Shown: positions 38,849 to 48,423 of the stretch, piece after piece
Layout: each line of letters begins with the position of its first letter
Position numbering within the stretch: position 1 is the stretch's first letter
Assembly: GCF_013393185.1 (NCBI RefSeq)
Contig: NZ_QJQX01000013.1
Location: 1-64,000, forward strand
Length of the DNA stretch: 64,000 nucleotides
Reading direction: 5' to 3'
Origin: Sphingobium lactosutens
Lineage (GTDB): Bacteria; Pseudomonadota; Alphaproteobacteria; Sphingomonadales; Sphingomonadaceae
Notes under the pieces: model-generated
The model's input: the letters and a program-made list of their open reading frames with translations, nothing else
What the model was told of the DNA's origin: nothing
The model's database searches: none
Program-made: the position numbers and the translations under genes

Positions 38849-40294
38849 TCAACCCGCGCACTCCCGGGCGACCGTGACGTCGTCGAAGGGCAGCACGCGA
38901 TCGCCGATGATCTGGCCCTGCTCATGACCCTTGCCCGCGAGCAGCACGATATCGTCCGCGCCCGCGCGGCCGATGGCGGCGGCGATGGCGGCGCGGCGGC
39001 CGCCAATCTCTTCCGCTTCCGGCGCGCCCGCCAGCACGGCGGCGCGAATGGCGGACGGTTCTTCGGAACGCGGATTGTCATCGGTGACGATCACATGGTC
39101 GGACAGTTCAGCCGCGACCTTGCCCATCAGCGGCCGCTTGCCGGCGTCACGATCGCCGCCCGCGCCGAACAGGGTGATGAGACGGCCCCTGGTATGGGGA
39201 CGCAGCGCCTCGATCGCCGCGCGCAGACCGTCGGGCGTGTGGGCATAGTCGACATAGACGGGCGCGCCCGCCTTGCTGATGACCGCACGCTCCAGCCGGC
39301 CACGTACCGGCTGCACCCGTCCGAGCAGTTCCAGCACCTTGGCCGTGTCCCCGCCGGTAGCGATGACGAGGCCCGCTGCGGTCAGCGCATTGGCGGCCTG
39401 ATAGGCGCCGATCAGCGGCAGATTGACCTTATATGTCTTGCTATCGGCGACGACCTCCAGCGTCTGGCCCAACTGGGTCGGGGTGCGGTTGGCAAGGCGC
39501 AATGCCTCCCCCTGCACCCCGACGCTCAGCACACGAAGCCCCCGCTTCGTAGCCCGCTGGATAACCTTGTCCGACCATAAGTCATCGGCCCAGATGACGG
39601 CGCTGCCATGCGGCGCGACGACCTCGTCGAACAGCCGCATCTTGGCGTCGAAATAGCTGTCCATGTCGCCATGATAGTCGAGATGGTCGCGCGACAGGTT
39701 GGTGAAGGCGCCGGCCAGCACCGGCAGGCCTTCGGTGCGATACTGGTCGAGGCCATGGCTGGAGGCTTCGAACGCGGCATGGGTGATGCCCTCGCGCTTG
39801 AGGCCCGACATGTTGGCAAGGAAGGTGACAATGTCGGGCGTGGTCAGGCCCGTCGACACCTGATCGACCGCGGTGGTGACGCCCAGCGTGCCGATCGATG
39901 CGGACTTATGGCCCAGCATCCGCCACAGCTGGCGAGCGAGTTCGACCGTGCTGGTCTTGCCGTTGGTGCCGGTGACGGCAACGGTCACGTCAGGGAAAGG
40001 CGCGAAATAGCGCGCCGCCATCTGCGCGAAGAGGCGACGGGGATTGGCATCGGCGATATGGATCGCGCCCTCCACCTTCGCTTCGGGACGGGCGACCACG
40101 GCGACGGCACCGGCCTTCACCGCTTCGGGGATATAATCCTCACCATTGACGCGCAGCCCCTGGAAGGCGCCGAACACGGTACCCGGTGCAACCTTGCGAT
40201 TGTCGATCGCGAAGCCCGTAACGGACGTGTCGAGGCCGGTGTTGCCACCGACCTCGACGTCCAGCTCCTCGATTAGCGACCCGAGGCGCATCAT
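38849..40294 (-). CDS. murE: UDP-N-acetylmuramoyl-tripeptide synthetase (meso-DAP adding)
   Basis: A 481-aa Mur ligase adding the third residue. The ATP loop is VTGTNGKTSTVELA, and DDNPRSEEPSAI carries the DNPR motif that selects meso-diaminopimelate, as expected in a Gram-negative. HAAFEASSHGLDQYR and NLSRDHLDYHGDM are further Mur motifs. The start at 40294 overlaps the ftsI stop as ATGA and has AGGAG nearby; the next codon is also ATG. A longer in-frame extension to 40858 lies in ftsI and is rejected. Confidence 0.95.
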   Translation of the reverse strand: MMRLGSLIEELDVEVGGNTGLDTSVTGFAIDNRKVAPGTVFGAFQGLRVNGEDYIPEAVKAGAVAVVARPEAKVEGAIHIADANPRRLFAQMAARYFAPFPDVTVAVTGTNGKTSTVELARQLWRMLGHKSASIGTLGVTTAVDQVSTGLTTPDIVTFLANMSGLKREGITHAAFEASSHGLDQYRTEGLPVLAGAFTNLSRDHLDYHGDMDSYFDAKMRLFDEVVAPHGSAVIWADDLWSDKVIQRATKRGLRVLSVGVQGEALRLANRTPTQLGQTLEVVADSKTYKVNLPLIGAYQAANALTAAGLVIATGGDTAKVLELLGRVQPVRGRLERAVISKAGAPVYVDYAHTPDGLRAAIEALRPHTRGRLITLFGAGGDRDAGKRPLMGKVAAELSDHVIVTDDNPRSEEPSAIRAAVLAGAPEAEEIGGRRAAIAAAIGRAGADDIVLLAGKGHEQGQIIGDRVLPFDDVTVARECAG

Positions 40295-41994
40295 TCTTTC
40301 TCCTTGTCGCCGTGCAGCAGCGGCATCAAATCCGAAATATCGACGTCCCGCCGTTCGTCCGGCATCACGCCCAGCATCGGCCCGGTCCGTTCGATGACCC
40401 GCTTCACCACCGGCGCGGCGGTCCATGCGGCGGTGCGCAGGCCATATTGGCCCGTCGCCTCGTCCATGATCGCGACCACGACATAGCGGGGATTGTCCAT
40501 CGGGAAGGCAGAAGCGAAAGTCGTCACCAGCGAAGTCTTGTTGTAGCGCCCTTCCTGGGGCTTTTCGGCCGAACCCGTCTTGCCTCCCACCCGGAATCCC
40601 TTGGCGTCGGCACTCCGCCCTGTACCCGCCGACACGATCATCCGCAACAGTTGCCGCATCCGCGCGCTCGTAGCGGCCGAAAAGACCCGGCGCCCCTCCG
40701 GCACATCGTCGGGGCCAAGCTTGCGGACGGTGGTCGGACGCCAGATGCCGCCATTGACCAGCGCGGCATAGGCGGCCGCGAGATGCAGCGGCGTCACCGC
40801 GATGCCATGGCCGTAGGAAGTCGTCATGCTGGTGATTCGCCCCCAGCTGGACGGCCACAGGCCGGCGGCGCGTTCGTTGAATTCGATCGGCGCGCGCTGG
40901 TCGAAATCGAGGCTGCGAAACAGCTTCTGCAACGGCTCCGCCCCCATTTCGTCGGCGATGCGCGCAGTACCGATGTTGGAGCTATGCACCAGAATTTCCG
41001 GCACGTTGAGCCAGCGGCCGAGCGAGTGGTCGTCCTTGATGCGGAAGCCCGCGACGGCCAGCGGCGCGGTCGCGTCATAGCGCTTGCTCATCGACGTCAC
41101 GACGCCCGCATCCATGGCGGCCGCGATCGACAGCGGCTTGAAGGCGGAGCCAAGCTCATAGCGGGCCTGCACCATATGGTTGCAGAGCGGCGATTCGCTG
41201 CACCTTTTGCCAGCGTAATTTTGTAATTTGTTGGGATCGAAGACCGGAATGGACGCCATGGCGATGATCTCGCCAGTGTTCGCGTCCAGAATGATGCCGC
41301 CCGCGCCCTTGGCCCGCGTCTGCACCAGCTGAGCGTATAGTTCGCTTTCCAATGCACCCTGCACCCGGCTGTCAATCGACAGGGCGAAGGGCTTGCTGCG
41401 CTGCGCCGCATCGGTCAGCCGGTCGTTGAAGGCCGCCTCCACGCCCATACCGCCTGCGCCCTCGCCATTAGGGGCGAAGCCCAGCACATGCGCCGCCAGC
41501 GTGCGCTGCGGATAGAGGCGCTCCTTCTCACGCGGAAATTCGATACCGATCTCGCCCAGCGCGTTCACCGCCGCCACTTGCTCGGGCAGCGCACGGCGGC
41601 GCAGATAGGCCCAGCCCCGGCCGGTCAGCTTCTTGCGGAAGGCCGCTTCGCTTTCGTCGGGGAAGATTTCGTTGAGCTTGCGCGCCAGTTCGGTCGGGTC
41701 GCCGATCAGCTTCGACGGGCGCACCGCGATCGAATAGGCGTCCATCGTCCGCGCCAGCGGCACGCCGTTGCGATCGACGATATCCGCGCGCGCCGGCACG
41801 AACGCGCCGAGCGAACCGTCGCCGCCCGCCCCATGCGCAAAAATGCCGACCCACAGGAGCCGGCCGATCAATACGGTCGTGATTGCCAGAAACAGGATGA
41901 GCAGCAGCATCAACCGGTTATGGGCAATGGCGGTCAGGTTGACCCGCTGCTTGTTCGCCCGTGGCCCGCCCGGCTGGACGATGATCGTGGCCAT
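40291..41994 (-). CDS. ftsI: septal transpeptidase FtsI (PBP3)
   Basis: A 567-aa class B penicillin-binding protein that crosslinks septal peptidoglycan. A cytoplasmic N-terminus and one membrane helix (about 27-50) precede the dimerisation domain (RADIVDRNGVPLA) and the transpeptidase domain. The active-site motifs are S283-AF-K286 in ELGSAFKPL, SSN in VHSSNIGTA and KTGS in VGGKTGSAEKP. It is 1 base from ftsL and overlaps murE. Confidence 0.96.
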   Translation of the reverse strand: MATIIVQPGGPRANKQRVNLTAIAHNRLMLLLILFLAITTVLIGRLLWVGIFAHGAGGDGSLGAFVPARADIVDRNGVPLARTMDAYSIAVRPSKLIGDPTELARKLNEIFPDESEAAFRKKLTGRGWAYLRRRALPEQVAAVNALGEIGIEFPREKERLYPQRTLAAHVLGFAPNGEGAGGMGVEAAFNDRLTDAAQRSKPFALSIDSRVQGALESELYAQLVQTRAKGAGGIILDANTGEIIAMASIPVFDPNKLQNYAGKRCSESPLCNHMVQARYELGSAFKPLSIAAAMDAGVVTSMSKRYDATAPLAVAGFRIKDDHSLGRWLNVPEILVHSSNIGTARIADEMGAEPLQKLFRSLDFDQRAPIEFNERAAGLWPSSWGRITSMTTSYGHGIAVTPLHLAAAYAALVNGGIWRPTTVRKLGPDDVPEGRRVFSAATSARMRQLLRMIVSAGTGRSADAKGFRVGGKTGSAEKPQEGRYNKTSLVTTFASAFPMDNPRYVVVAIMDEATGQYGLRTAAWTAAPVVKRVIERTGPMLGVMPDERRDVDISDLMPLLHGDKEKE

Positions 41995-41995
41995 A

Positions 41996-42646
41996 TCAGC
42001 GCGCTCCCTTCCGCCGTTCGCGAGCCGCCTTCGCGGTCAGGTCGCCCAGCGTGCTGTCGTCCAGCAGCTTGGCATCCAGCATCGCCATCCGTTCCGCCTT
42101 GCGCGCGATCGGATTGGGCTTCGACACATCGGCGTCGGCCTTGGCCTGCTGCACCGGGGTCGGCTTGGTGGGCTTGGGCAGCTTTTCGACATTGTCGGCG
42201 GCATGCGCCTCACGGATAACCGCGATGTCGCTGCGGATCTGAGTCGCGGCCGGGCTTTCCGGCGCCTTTTGCGGGGCGGAGGGCAGGTCGGCCGGGCTTT
42301 CGACCATCGCCACCATCACCGGCGGCGCGACATAGTCGGGACCATTGGGTTGTACGCCGTCCAGTTGCGCCAGCGCCCGTTCGCCCGCCAGATATTGCTG
42401 CGCGGTGGGCGTGGCATACAGAAAGTCATGCTGGTTCCAGCTTTCCAGCTGGCGCATCGACGCGCGCGCGCTGAATTCCGTCTCCAGATAGCGAATGTCC
42501 GCCTTCGCCGCCGCGATCTGCGCGCGCACGCGCATCAGGTCGTTGCGCTCGGTCGCGACCTTGAGCGACACCATATAGGCGCCGAGCGCGCCCAGCGCGA
42601 CGAGGATCACCCAGATCAGGCTCTGCAACCTCTTGACGGCGATCAT
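41996..42646 (-). CDS. ftsL: FtsL-like cell division protein
   Basis: A 216-aa bitopic protein at the ftsL position. A short cytoplasmic N-terminus (MIAVKRLQS) and a membrane helix (about 9-27) are followed by a periplasmic coiled coil (about 28-70, [44 protein letters not shown]), as in alphaproteobacterial FtsL/YlbH-like proteins. The Pro/Ala/Lys-rich C-terminal tail makes it longer than the gammaproteobacterial form. Its start overlaps the rsmH stop as ATGA. Family assignment rests on position and topology plus the RYLETEFS region. Confidence 0.8.
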   Translation of the reverse strand: MIAVKRLQSLIWVILVALGALGAYMVSLKVATERNDLMRVRAQIAAAKADIRYLETEFSARASMRQLESWNQHDFLYATPTAQQYLAGERALAQLDGVQPNGPDYVAPPVMVAMVESPADLPSAPQKAPESPAATQIRSDIAVIREAHAADNVEKLPKPTKPTPVQQAKADADVSKPNPIARKAERMAMLDAKLLDDSTLGDLTAKAARERRKGAR

Positions 42647-43614
42647 GAGCGGGCACTCCGGCCAGAAAAATCGGGAGATGGCGAATGGGCGGGGGCAGAT
42701 GTGCGGACAGCACTGCGCAGCGTGGCGGACCGGGCGCGGGGGTTGCGCGCCAGTTCCGCCTCGCCGGGGCGCATCGCCTTGGCGGGCTTGGCGAAGGTCG
42801 GCGCAGCGCCGGCGGCGCGCTCGGGCAGATGCCGCGACCCCGCCCCTTCGCCGCCGCTGCGCTTGCGGAGGAACTGTTTGACGATGCGGTCCTCGAGGCT
42901 GTGGAAGGTCACGATCGCCAGGCGACCGCCGTCCTCCAGCAGCGCCTCGGCCGCGTCGAGCGCCAGCTCCAGCTCTTCCAGCTCGCGGTTCACATGGATG
43001 CGGATCGCTTGGAAGGTGCGGGTCGCGGGGTCTTTCTTGTCGTGCGGCTTGTGGCCCAGCGCCTTGCGGACCACGGCGGCGAGCTGGCCGGTGCGCTCCA
43101 GCGGGCGCGCCTCCACGATGGCGCGGGCGACACGGCGCGACTTGGGTTCGTCGCCATAGCGATAGATGACGTTGGCGATATCCTCTTCCGGGGCGGAGTT
43201 GAGGAAATCGGCGGCACTCATGCCGTCCTGGCTCATCGTCATGGTGAGCGGACCGTCCGACTGGAAGGAAAAGCCGCGCTCCGCCCGGTCGAGCTGCATC
43301 GACGACACGCCGATGTCGAGCGTGATGCCCGACACCTTTTCGATGCCGCGCTCCGCCAGCAGCTCCGCCATGCGGGAGAATTCGCCGGGGATGAGTGTGA
43401 TGCCATGCGCGTCGGCAACCGCCTGCCCTTCGCGGATCGCATCGGGGTCGCGATCGAAGGCGAAGACGCGCGCGCCGGCGCGGGCCATGGCGCTGGAATA
43501 GCCGCCCGCGCCGAAGGTGCCGTCGACATGGATCTCGCCGGGGTCGATGGCGAGGGCGTCGAGCACTTCGTCGATCAGGACGGGGATGTGGGGCGCGGTG
43601 GCTGCGTCGCTCAC
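42643..43614 (-). CDS. rsmH: 16S rRNA (cytosine-N4)-methyltransferase RsmH
   Basis: A 323-aa SAM-dependent enzyme (formerly MraW) that methylates C1402 of 16S rRNA. It has [13 protein letters not shown] at the N-terminus, [15 protein letters not shown] (SAM loop), [30 protein letters not shown], and [45 protein letters not shown]. The start is GTG overlapping the mraZ stop as GTGA. It is the second gene of the dcw cluster. Confidence 0.96.
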   Translation of the reverse strand: MSDAATAPHIPVLIDEVLDALAIDPGEIHVDGTFGAGGYSSAMARAGARVFAFDRDPDAIREGQAVADAHGITLIPGEFSRMAELLAERGIEKVSGITLDIGVSSMQLDRAERGFSFQSDGPLTMTMSQDGMSAADFLNSAPEEDIANVIYRYGDEPKSRRVARAIVEARPLERTGQLAAVVRKALGHKPHDKKDPATRTFQAIRIHVNRELEELELALDAAEALLEDGGRLAIVTFHSLEDRIVKQFLRKRSGGEGAGSRHLPERAAGAAPTFAKPAKAMRPGEAELARNPRARSATLRSAVRTSAPAHSPSPDFSGRSARS

Positions 43615-44111
43615 TTCGTCGCCCCTTCCGCCGCGCGGGCGTCGAGCCAGCGCTTGACCTTGTTGCGGATCAGGGCCGGACGATCAGGGCTTTCGACCAG
43701 CGCTTCGGGCTTCCACAACTGGAAGTAACGGCCGACGCCGTAGAAGAAGACCGTATCGGTGATGCCGGCTTCTTCCTTGATATCGGGGTGCAGGAAGAAA
43801 CGGCCGCCATCATCGAAATTCACGTCCTCGATCGTGCCGAGGCGATTCTCGCGCTCCAGATCGGCGTTGAAGTCGCGCCCGGACTCATAGGCCTGGCGCT
43901 CCAGCTTCTCGACTTCCTCGAACAGAAACTGTTTGTGGGACAGGCCGAAACCGGTGGCGCAACCATTGTCGAAATGGACGGACAGGCACAGGCGATTTTC
44001 GCCGCCGCTGGCCTGCTTGACCAGCTTGCGCATCTCCAGGGGCAGCACGAAACGGCCCTTGCCGTCCGCGACGCTGAACGCGTTGCCCGAATAGAGAATG
44101 ACGTCCGACAC
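43611..44111 (-). CDS. mraZ: transcriptional regulator MraZ
   Basis: A roughly 166-aa AbrB-fold DNA-binding regulator that controls the dcw cluster. Two SpoVT/AbrB-like repeats are seen: [18 protein letters not shown] near the N-terminus and [22 protein letters not shown] (as [17 protein letters not shown]) in the second half. The start is uncertain. GTG 44111 ([12 protein letters not shown]) was chosen because conserved sequence begins there; the frame stays open to an ATG at 44195. Ten-base periodic G-triplet repeats upstream (44235-44300) look like its own operator. Confidence 0.88.
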   Translation of the reverse strand: MSDVILYSGNAFSVADGKGRFVLPLEMRKLVKQASGGENRLCLSVHFDNGCATGFGLSHKQFLFEEVEKLERQAYESGRDFNADLERENRLGTIEDVNFDDGGRFFLHPDIKEEAGITDTVFFYGVGRYFQLWKPEALVESPDRPALIRNKVKRWLDARAAEGATK

Positions 44112-44234
44112 GCTGGAAACAGGCCCCTTTTGTCCGGGACGCAGGCCGCCCTTCGCCGGAATCGCGAAGAGACCATCCGACGCACAGGACTGCACAAAGC
44201 CTGACGAACCCCAATGCTGGTTTTTCTACCAAGC

Positions 44235-44300
44235 ATGGGACCGCGTGGAAAGGGGAAATGTCGGGAGAGGATGGGAAAAGCCGGTCAAAAATGGGTTAGG
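44235..44300. promoter_or_regulatory. putative MraZ operator: 10-bp periodic GGG repeats
   Basis: Upstream of mraZ the plus strand has GGG at 44253, 44263, 44273 and 44293, with GG at 44283, so five 10-base units in phase. TGGGA at 44236 and TGGAA at 44246 form a second 10-base pair. MraZ of other bacteria binds tandem TGGG-type repeats at 10-base spacing ahead of its own gene, so these are likely binding sites. Strand orientation relative to known operators was not verified. Confidence 0.6.
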
Positions 44301-44305
44301 CCGGT

Positions 44306-45526
44306 TTACTGGCTCCTTTCGTCCTGATTTTCGCTTTTTGTTCCCGCCCTTTTTGCGGTGAATTGCCTGATGAGGAGCACCGCTCCCAACATCGCCCAGC
44401 CTGTCCCAGCTAGAATCGCCCAGCGCAGACCCAGAATCACGTCGGCAGGCGCGCGCATCCAGCGACGCTCGCCGGAGATCGGAGCGCCCAGCCATTGCGC
44501 GATAAGGGCGGGCGTGTCCGCAACCCATGCGCGCGGGTCGAGCGGCCGGGCGGGATCGGCAAGCCAAAGGCGGTCGTCGATCAGGTCGGCATCCCCCAAC
44601 AGAATCGCTTCGCCTCGGCCAATCCGTCTGCGTTCCGGCACGGCACTGCCCATCGCCGCCCCCGACAGGGTGACAAGGCGGCCATTGGGCAGGACGTGGC
44701 GGATTTCACCATGCGCCAACGTGCCGGGAACAAAGCCCCAATGATCGAGCAACGGCGCGAGCAGGCTCGCTGATGGCGCGCGGCGACGATCGCCCAGCGG
44801 CAGATCAGAGGGCCAGCGTAGCAACGGATCGGCCAGGACCAGCGCCGTGCCGCCCGCCCTAATCCAGTCGTCGAGCGCAACGAACTGCTCCGGCGCCATT
44901 GCGCGCGGCTGCGCGATGAGCAGCCTGCGCACGCCCGAACGGGCGAGGCGCCGAGGATCGTCCAGCGGTTCCACAGTAAAACGGGTGCGCAACAGCGTGA
45001 CGATCGGGGCGTCGCGCGGACCGGTCCCAGCCTGTCCCGGCCCCGCCCAGAAAAGCGGTAAAGCGGTGAGGATGGCGAGCTTCGGGCGATCGGGGACGGG
45101 TGCGACGGGGTGCGCAGGGCCGAACCAGAAGAGCAACGCAGCGATTGCGAGCAGGAAAATCCCGGCGACACGCCCTCGCACACCAACGGCCATTGGAGGA
45201 GAGCGAAGCCATGCGCTCCCGAAAATCCCTGACAAGGCAAGTGCCAGCAATCCCGCCGCCGCCATATCCGGCATCCGTCCCGCCACCAGTGCGCAGAAAA
45301 TCAGCGCCGGCCCGGCCGCTCCCAGCGCCACCCAGACGAACACGGCCCAGCCACGCCGCGCGAGCAACAGGCCGACCACCACCGCCACCATGAACGCAGC
45401 GCTTCCCCAGTCCCACGGATCGGCCTGCCCGGTTCGCCACGCACGTGCCAACCCAGCCAGCAACACGGCCAGCATCGGTAGCCAGAGCCAGAGGAATCGC
45501 TTCAGCGCCGCCATCATGGCGTCCAT
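44306..45526 (-). CDS. DUF4350/GldG-like membrane protein
   Basis: A 406-aa protein with several N-terminal hydrophobic segments (about 12-30, 42-58, 62-82, 88-105, 118-136), a large extracytoplasmic domain (about 140-370) and a C-terminal helix (about 372-392). The domain has AILTALPLFWAG, LLRTRFTVEPLDDPRRLARSGVRRLLIAQPRAMAPEQFVALDDWIRAGGTALVLADPLLRWPSDL and EAILLGDADLIDDRLWL. This is the pattern of the ABC-associated GldG/DUF4350 group. No ABC transporter gene lies beside it here. Its role is unknown. It ends just before the putative MraZ operator. Confidence 0.75.
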   Translation of the reverse strand: MDAMMAALKRFLWLWLPMLAVLLAGLARAWRTGQADPWDWGSAAFMVAVVVGLLLARRGWAVFVWVALGAAGPALIFCALVAGRMPDMAAAGLLALALSGIFGSAWLRSPPMAVGVRGRVAGIFLLAIAALLFWFGPAHPVAPVPDRPKLAILTALPLFWAGPGQAGTGPRDAPIVTLLRTRFTVEPLDDPRRLARSGVRRLLIAQPRAMAPEQFVALDDWIRAGGTALVLADPLLRWPSDLPLGDRRRAPSASLLAPLLDHWGFVPGTLAHGEIRHVLPNGRLVTLSGAAMGSAVPERRRIGRGEAILLGDADLIDDRLWLADPARPLDPRAWVADTPALIAQWLGAPISGERRWMRAPADVILGLRWAILAGTGWAMLGAVLLIRQFTAKRAGTKSENQDERSQ

Positions 45527-45546
45527 CCCCTGCCCTGTGTCACGGA

Positions 45547-45855
45547 TCAGCGGGGCTGCTGCTGCGCGGGGTCGCGATCCATGGGCTTGTTGAGATTGGG
45601 ATCGGGTTGAAGATCGGGGACGATCGGCGCCTGTTCGGGCGCAGGCTGGACGCCGAGTTCCGCCAGCGGCTCCTTGGGCGAGACGGCGTTGGTCGTAAGC
45701 GTGGGAACGGTCGGCGGCGGCAGTGCGGCATCGTCGATCCGCGCTTTTTCGATGACGATATTGGCAAGTCCCACGAGCAGCACGACGCCGGCCAGCCCGG
45801 TCAGACCGATCTGGACGCGCTGCAACCCTTCCTGACGTCGGGGTGTCTCGGCCAT
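45547..45855 (-). CDS. small membrane-anchored protein, 102 aa
   Basis: A predicted single-span protein: basic N-terminus (MAETPRRQEGLQRVQIG), one helix (about 18-36, LTGLAGVVLLVGLANIVI) and a Pro-rich tail outside the membrane. No known family. The start at 45855 was chosen on the MAETPRRQ sequence. An earlier ATG at 45900 overlaps the cysteine synthase stop as ATGA and is a real alternative giving 117 aa. It lies 20 bases before the GldG-like gene and is probably co-transcribed with it. Confidence 0.65.
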   Translation of the reverse strand: MAETPRRQEGLQRVQIGLTGLAGVVLLVGLANIVIEKARIDDAALPPPTVPTLTTNAVSPKEPLAELGVQPAPEQAPIVPDLQPDPNLNKPMDRDPAQQQPR

Positions 45856-45896
45856 ATTCGTGCTCTTATGCTCTTCGCCGCGACCCGTGTCGGCGT

Positions 45897-46904
45897 TCAT
45901 GCAGTCTGCGCGAGCCAGGGGAACACCGTCAAGCCCTTCGATTCGAGCCATTGGCGATTGTAGAGGGTCGAGAGATAGCGAAATCCGGTGTCGCACAGGA
46001 TCGTCGCGATCCGCTTGCCCGGCCCCAGATGCTTCGCCAGCGCCACCGCGCCCGCGACATTGATGCCCGACGACAGGCCAAGGCACAGACCCTCTTCGGC
46101 CAGCAGGCGGCGCACCCAATGCAGCCCTTCTTCATCGGAAATTCGGAACTGGGTGTCGATCGGCGCGCCCTCCAGATTGGCGGTAATCCGCCCCTGACCG
46201 ATGCCTTCGGCGACCGAATTGCCTTCGGCCTTCAATTCGCCATGGGCATAATAGTTGAACAGCGCCGCGCCATGCGGATCGCTGAGCGCAATAGTGATAT
46301 TCTCGTCCTTGGCCTTGAGGCCCAGCCCCACGCCCGCGATCGTGCCGCCGGTGCCCGCCGCGCAGGTGAAGCCGTCGATCCGCCCGTCCATCTGCGTCCA
46401 GATTTCCTCTGCCGTGCCGACGATATGCGCCTTGCGATTGGCGATATTGTCGAACTGGTTGGCCCAGACCGCATTTTCCGTCTCTTCCGCGATTCGGCGC
46501 GAGGTGTGGACGAAATGGCCGGGGTTGGAATAGGGCGCCGCCGGCACCGTCACCAGTTCCGCGCCGAGCGCGCGCAGCGTGTCCATCTTTTCCCGGCTCT
46601 GCGTTTCGGGCATGACAATGATCGACTTGTAGCCCTTCGCATTGGCGACCAGCGCCAGGCCGATGCCGGTATTGCCCGCCGTCCCTTCCACGATAGTGCC
46701 GCCGGGCTTCAGCAGCCCCTTCTCTTCGGCATCGTTGACGATGAACAGGGCGGCGCGATCCTTCACGGACGCGCCGGGATTGGCGAATTCGCACTTGGCG
46801 TAAATGTCGCAGCCCGTTTCTTCGGACGGACCGGCGAGGCGCACGAGCGGCGTGTTGCCGATCAGCGCAAGACTGTTGGATTGGAGCAGCATGGCGTCAC
46901 GCAT
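45897..46904 (-). CDS. cysteine synthase A family protein
   Basis: A 335-aa PLP enzyme of the O-acetylserine sulfhydrylase/cysteine synthase family, making cysteine from O-acetylserine and sulfide. The PLP lysine is K49 in NPGASVKDRAALFIV. GTAGNTGIGLALVANAKGY is the asparagine loop and GTGGTIAGVGLGLK binds the PLP phosphate. The N-terminal LIGNTPLVRL is typical. The EGTAGNTG form (rather than TSGNTG) and the long C-terminal region occur in a proteobacterial subgroup. A cystathionine beta-synthase-like activity cannot be excluded. Confidence 0.9.
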   Translation of the reverse strand: MRDAMLLQSNSLALIGNTPLVRLAGPSEETGCDIYAKCEFANPGASVKDRAALFIVNDAEEKGLLKPGGTIVEGTAGNTGIGLALVANAKGYKSIIVMPETQSREKMDTLRALGAELVTVPAAPYSNPGHFVHTSRRIAEETENAVWANQFDNIANRKAHIVGTAEEIWTQMDGRIDGFTCAAGTGGTIAGVGLGLKAKDENITIALSDPHGAALFNYYAHGELKAEGNSVAEGIGQGRITANLEGAPIDTQFRISDEEGLHWVRRLLAEEGLCLGLSSGINVAGAVALAKHLGPGKRIATILCDTGFRYLSTLYNRQWLESKGLTVFPWLAQTA

Positions 46905-47097
46905 AGCGGAGCCTGCGCGGATTTGCCAAGCAAGGGATTGATGCAGACGGTCAAGGGCGGGTTTCCGGACACGTTAACACCTGACTCGACCAGCGTCCCA
47001 CCCCGGCACAACCGGCAAAAGAGCAGCGAAGTGGAAAGGATTTTCGCGTAAGGGCGATGCGAGGCGGCAGGGTGTCGCAGTTTTTCAGGGCGTTGAC

Positions 47098-48063
47098 ATG
47101 CGGCTAGGGCTGCGGATGGATGGGTGGAAGGCCAAGGGCGGCATCGCTTTTCTGGCGCTGGCGGCGCTCATCGCGCCGCGCCTGATCACCGCCGCGCCGC
47201 TCGACCTGCTGGACGGCGCACCGGTGCAGATCGATCCGTCCGAACAGGCGGGCGACAATTTCCCCGGTTCCGCTTTCTTCTATGCCGAAGGCGCCTTCGA
47301 TCCGGTGCCCGGCGCAGAAACGGTCCAGAGCCGGCATGTGCTGGGGCTGGATGCAGTGACGGCCGCGCCCGCTGCGATCTTCCGCGGCATCACGGCGCTC
47401 GACAGCTATCGCGCGCTCAATTGCCTGACCAACGCCGTCTATTATGAAGCCGGCAGCGAGCCGGAGGATGGGCAGCGCGCCGTCGCCCAGGTTGTGCTCA
47501 ACCGGGTGCGCAGCCGGCTCTGGCCGGACACGGTGTGCGGCGTCGTCTATGAAGGATCGGAACGGCTGGACTATAAATGCCAGTTCACCTTCAGTTGCGA
47601 CGGATCGATGGCCCGCATGCCCAACGCCGCCGCCTGGGCGCGGTCGCGGCGCATCGCGCAGGATGCGCTGGCCGGACAGGTCTATGCTCCGGTTGGCCTC
47701 GCCACCCATTATCATACGCTGGCGGTGCGGCCGGAATGGTCCTCCACGCTCCAGCCGGTCGCGGTGGTCGGCGCGCACATCTTCTACCGCAATCCCGGCT
47801 TCAACGGCACGGCCGCAGCCTTCACCACCCTCTATCGCGGACAGGAACTGATTTCCGGCCCGGCGCGCCGCGTCTGGCCCGACAAGCCGGCCACACCGCC
47901 CGATTTTCCGGCCATGCCCAGCCCCGCCGGCCCCTCTGTTCCCGCAGCCGCACCCGCGCTCGGCTGGACGCCTCCCGCCCCTCGCATCGCCCCGGCCGAT
48001 GACGGCCTGCCGGAGTCCACGATCCGCCCCGAATATCGGAACAGCGGCCGACCGCTGACCTGA
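47098..48063 (+). CDS. SleB-type cell wall hydrolase
   Basis: A 321-aa protein with an N-terminal membrane or signal segment (about 12-32) and a Hydrolase_2/SleB domain (about 100-235). Diagnostic features are LTNAVYYEAGSEPEDGQRAVAQVVLNRVRS, with the likely catalytic glutamate in YYEAGSE, and CGVVYEGSERLDYKCQFTFSCDGS. SleB domains cleave peptidoglycan glycan strands. The C-terminus is Pro/Ala-rich. It is read divergently from cysteine synthase, with 193 bases between, and no clear operon partner. Confidence 0.88.
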   Translation: MRLGLRMDGWKAKGGIAFLALAALIAPRLITAAPLDLLDGAPVQIDPSEQAGDNFPGSAFFYAEGAFDPVPGAETVQSRHVLGLDAVTAAPAAIFRGITALDSYRALNCLTNAVYYEAGSEPEDGQRAVAQVVLNRVRSRLWPDTVCGVVYEGSERLDYKCQFTFSCDGSMARMPNAAAWARSRRIAQDALAGQVYAPVGLATHYHTLAVRPEWSSTLQPVAVVGAHIFYRNPGFNGTAAAFTTLYRGQELISGPARRVWPDKPATPPDFPAMPSPAGPSVPAAAPALGWTPPAPRIAPADDGLPESTIRPEYRNSGRPLT

Positions 48064-48114
48064 CACCGATTTTTTCCGGCATCGCGAAGTTTTTTCAGGT
48101 TAACAGCGTGTTGA

Positions 48115-48291
48115 CCAAGGAAGTCCTTGGAAAGTCCGCCGAATAAAAATCGCATTTTTTCGCTTCGACGCGGAACCCAATCCGGTCGTCGGGGGTTCTG
48201 CATATCGGATAGCAAATCTTTTGCCCCCCGCTCTTGCTATCCACAAAATATGAGCCCGGAACGTTTCTCCCCCCGACGCGTTCCGGGCTCA
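48115..48291 (+). other. cluster of hairpins ahead of entericidin-like gene
   Basis: The 360-base gap 48064-48423 has no gene but three perfect inverted repeats. They are CCAAGG/CCTTGG (48115-48130), GGATAGCAA/TTGCTATCC (48207-48215 with 48234-48242) and TGAGCCCGGAACG/CGTTCCGGGCTCA (48251-48263 with 48279-48291). The last is followed by GACTTTTA and could end transcripts from the hydrolase gene. The group may also be a structured leader or small RNA. Confidence 0.5.
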
Positions 48292-48423
48292 GACTTTTAC
48301 GGGGCATATCCACCTGAAATCATTATTGTTTTCGCCAACGGAACGAAAATTCGCAGCGCGGGTTTTATCTGGTGTAACCGTCATAGCGTTGGCCGTGCGG
48401 TACGAAGTTCAAGGAGATGTCCG

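Noticed and set aside
48104..48118. CtrA-like box TTAA-N7-TTGA upstream of the entericidin-like gene
   Set aside because: One mismatch to TTAA-N7-TTAA and a single site; too weak to list as a feature.
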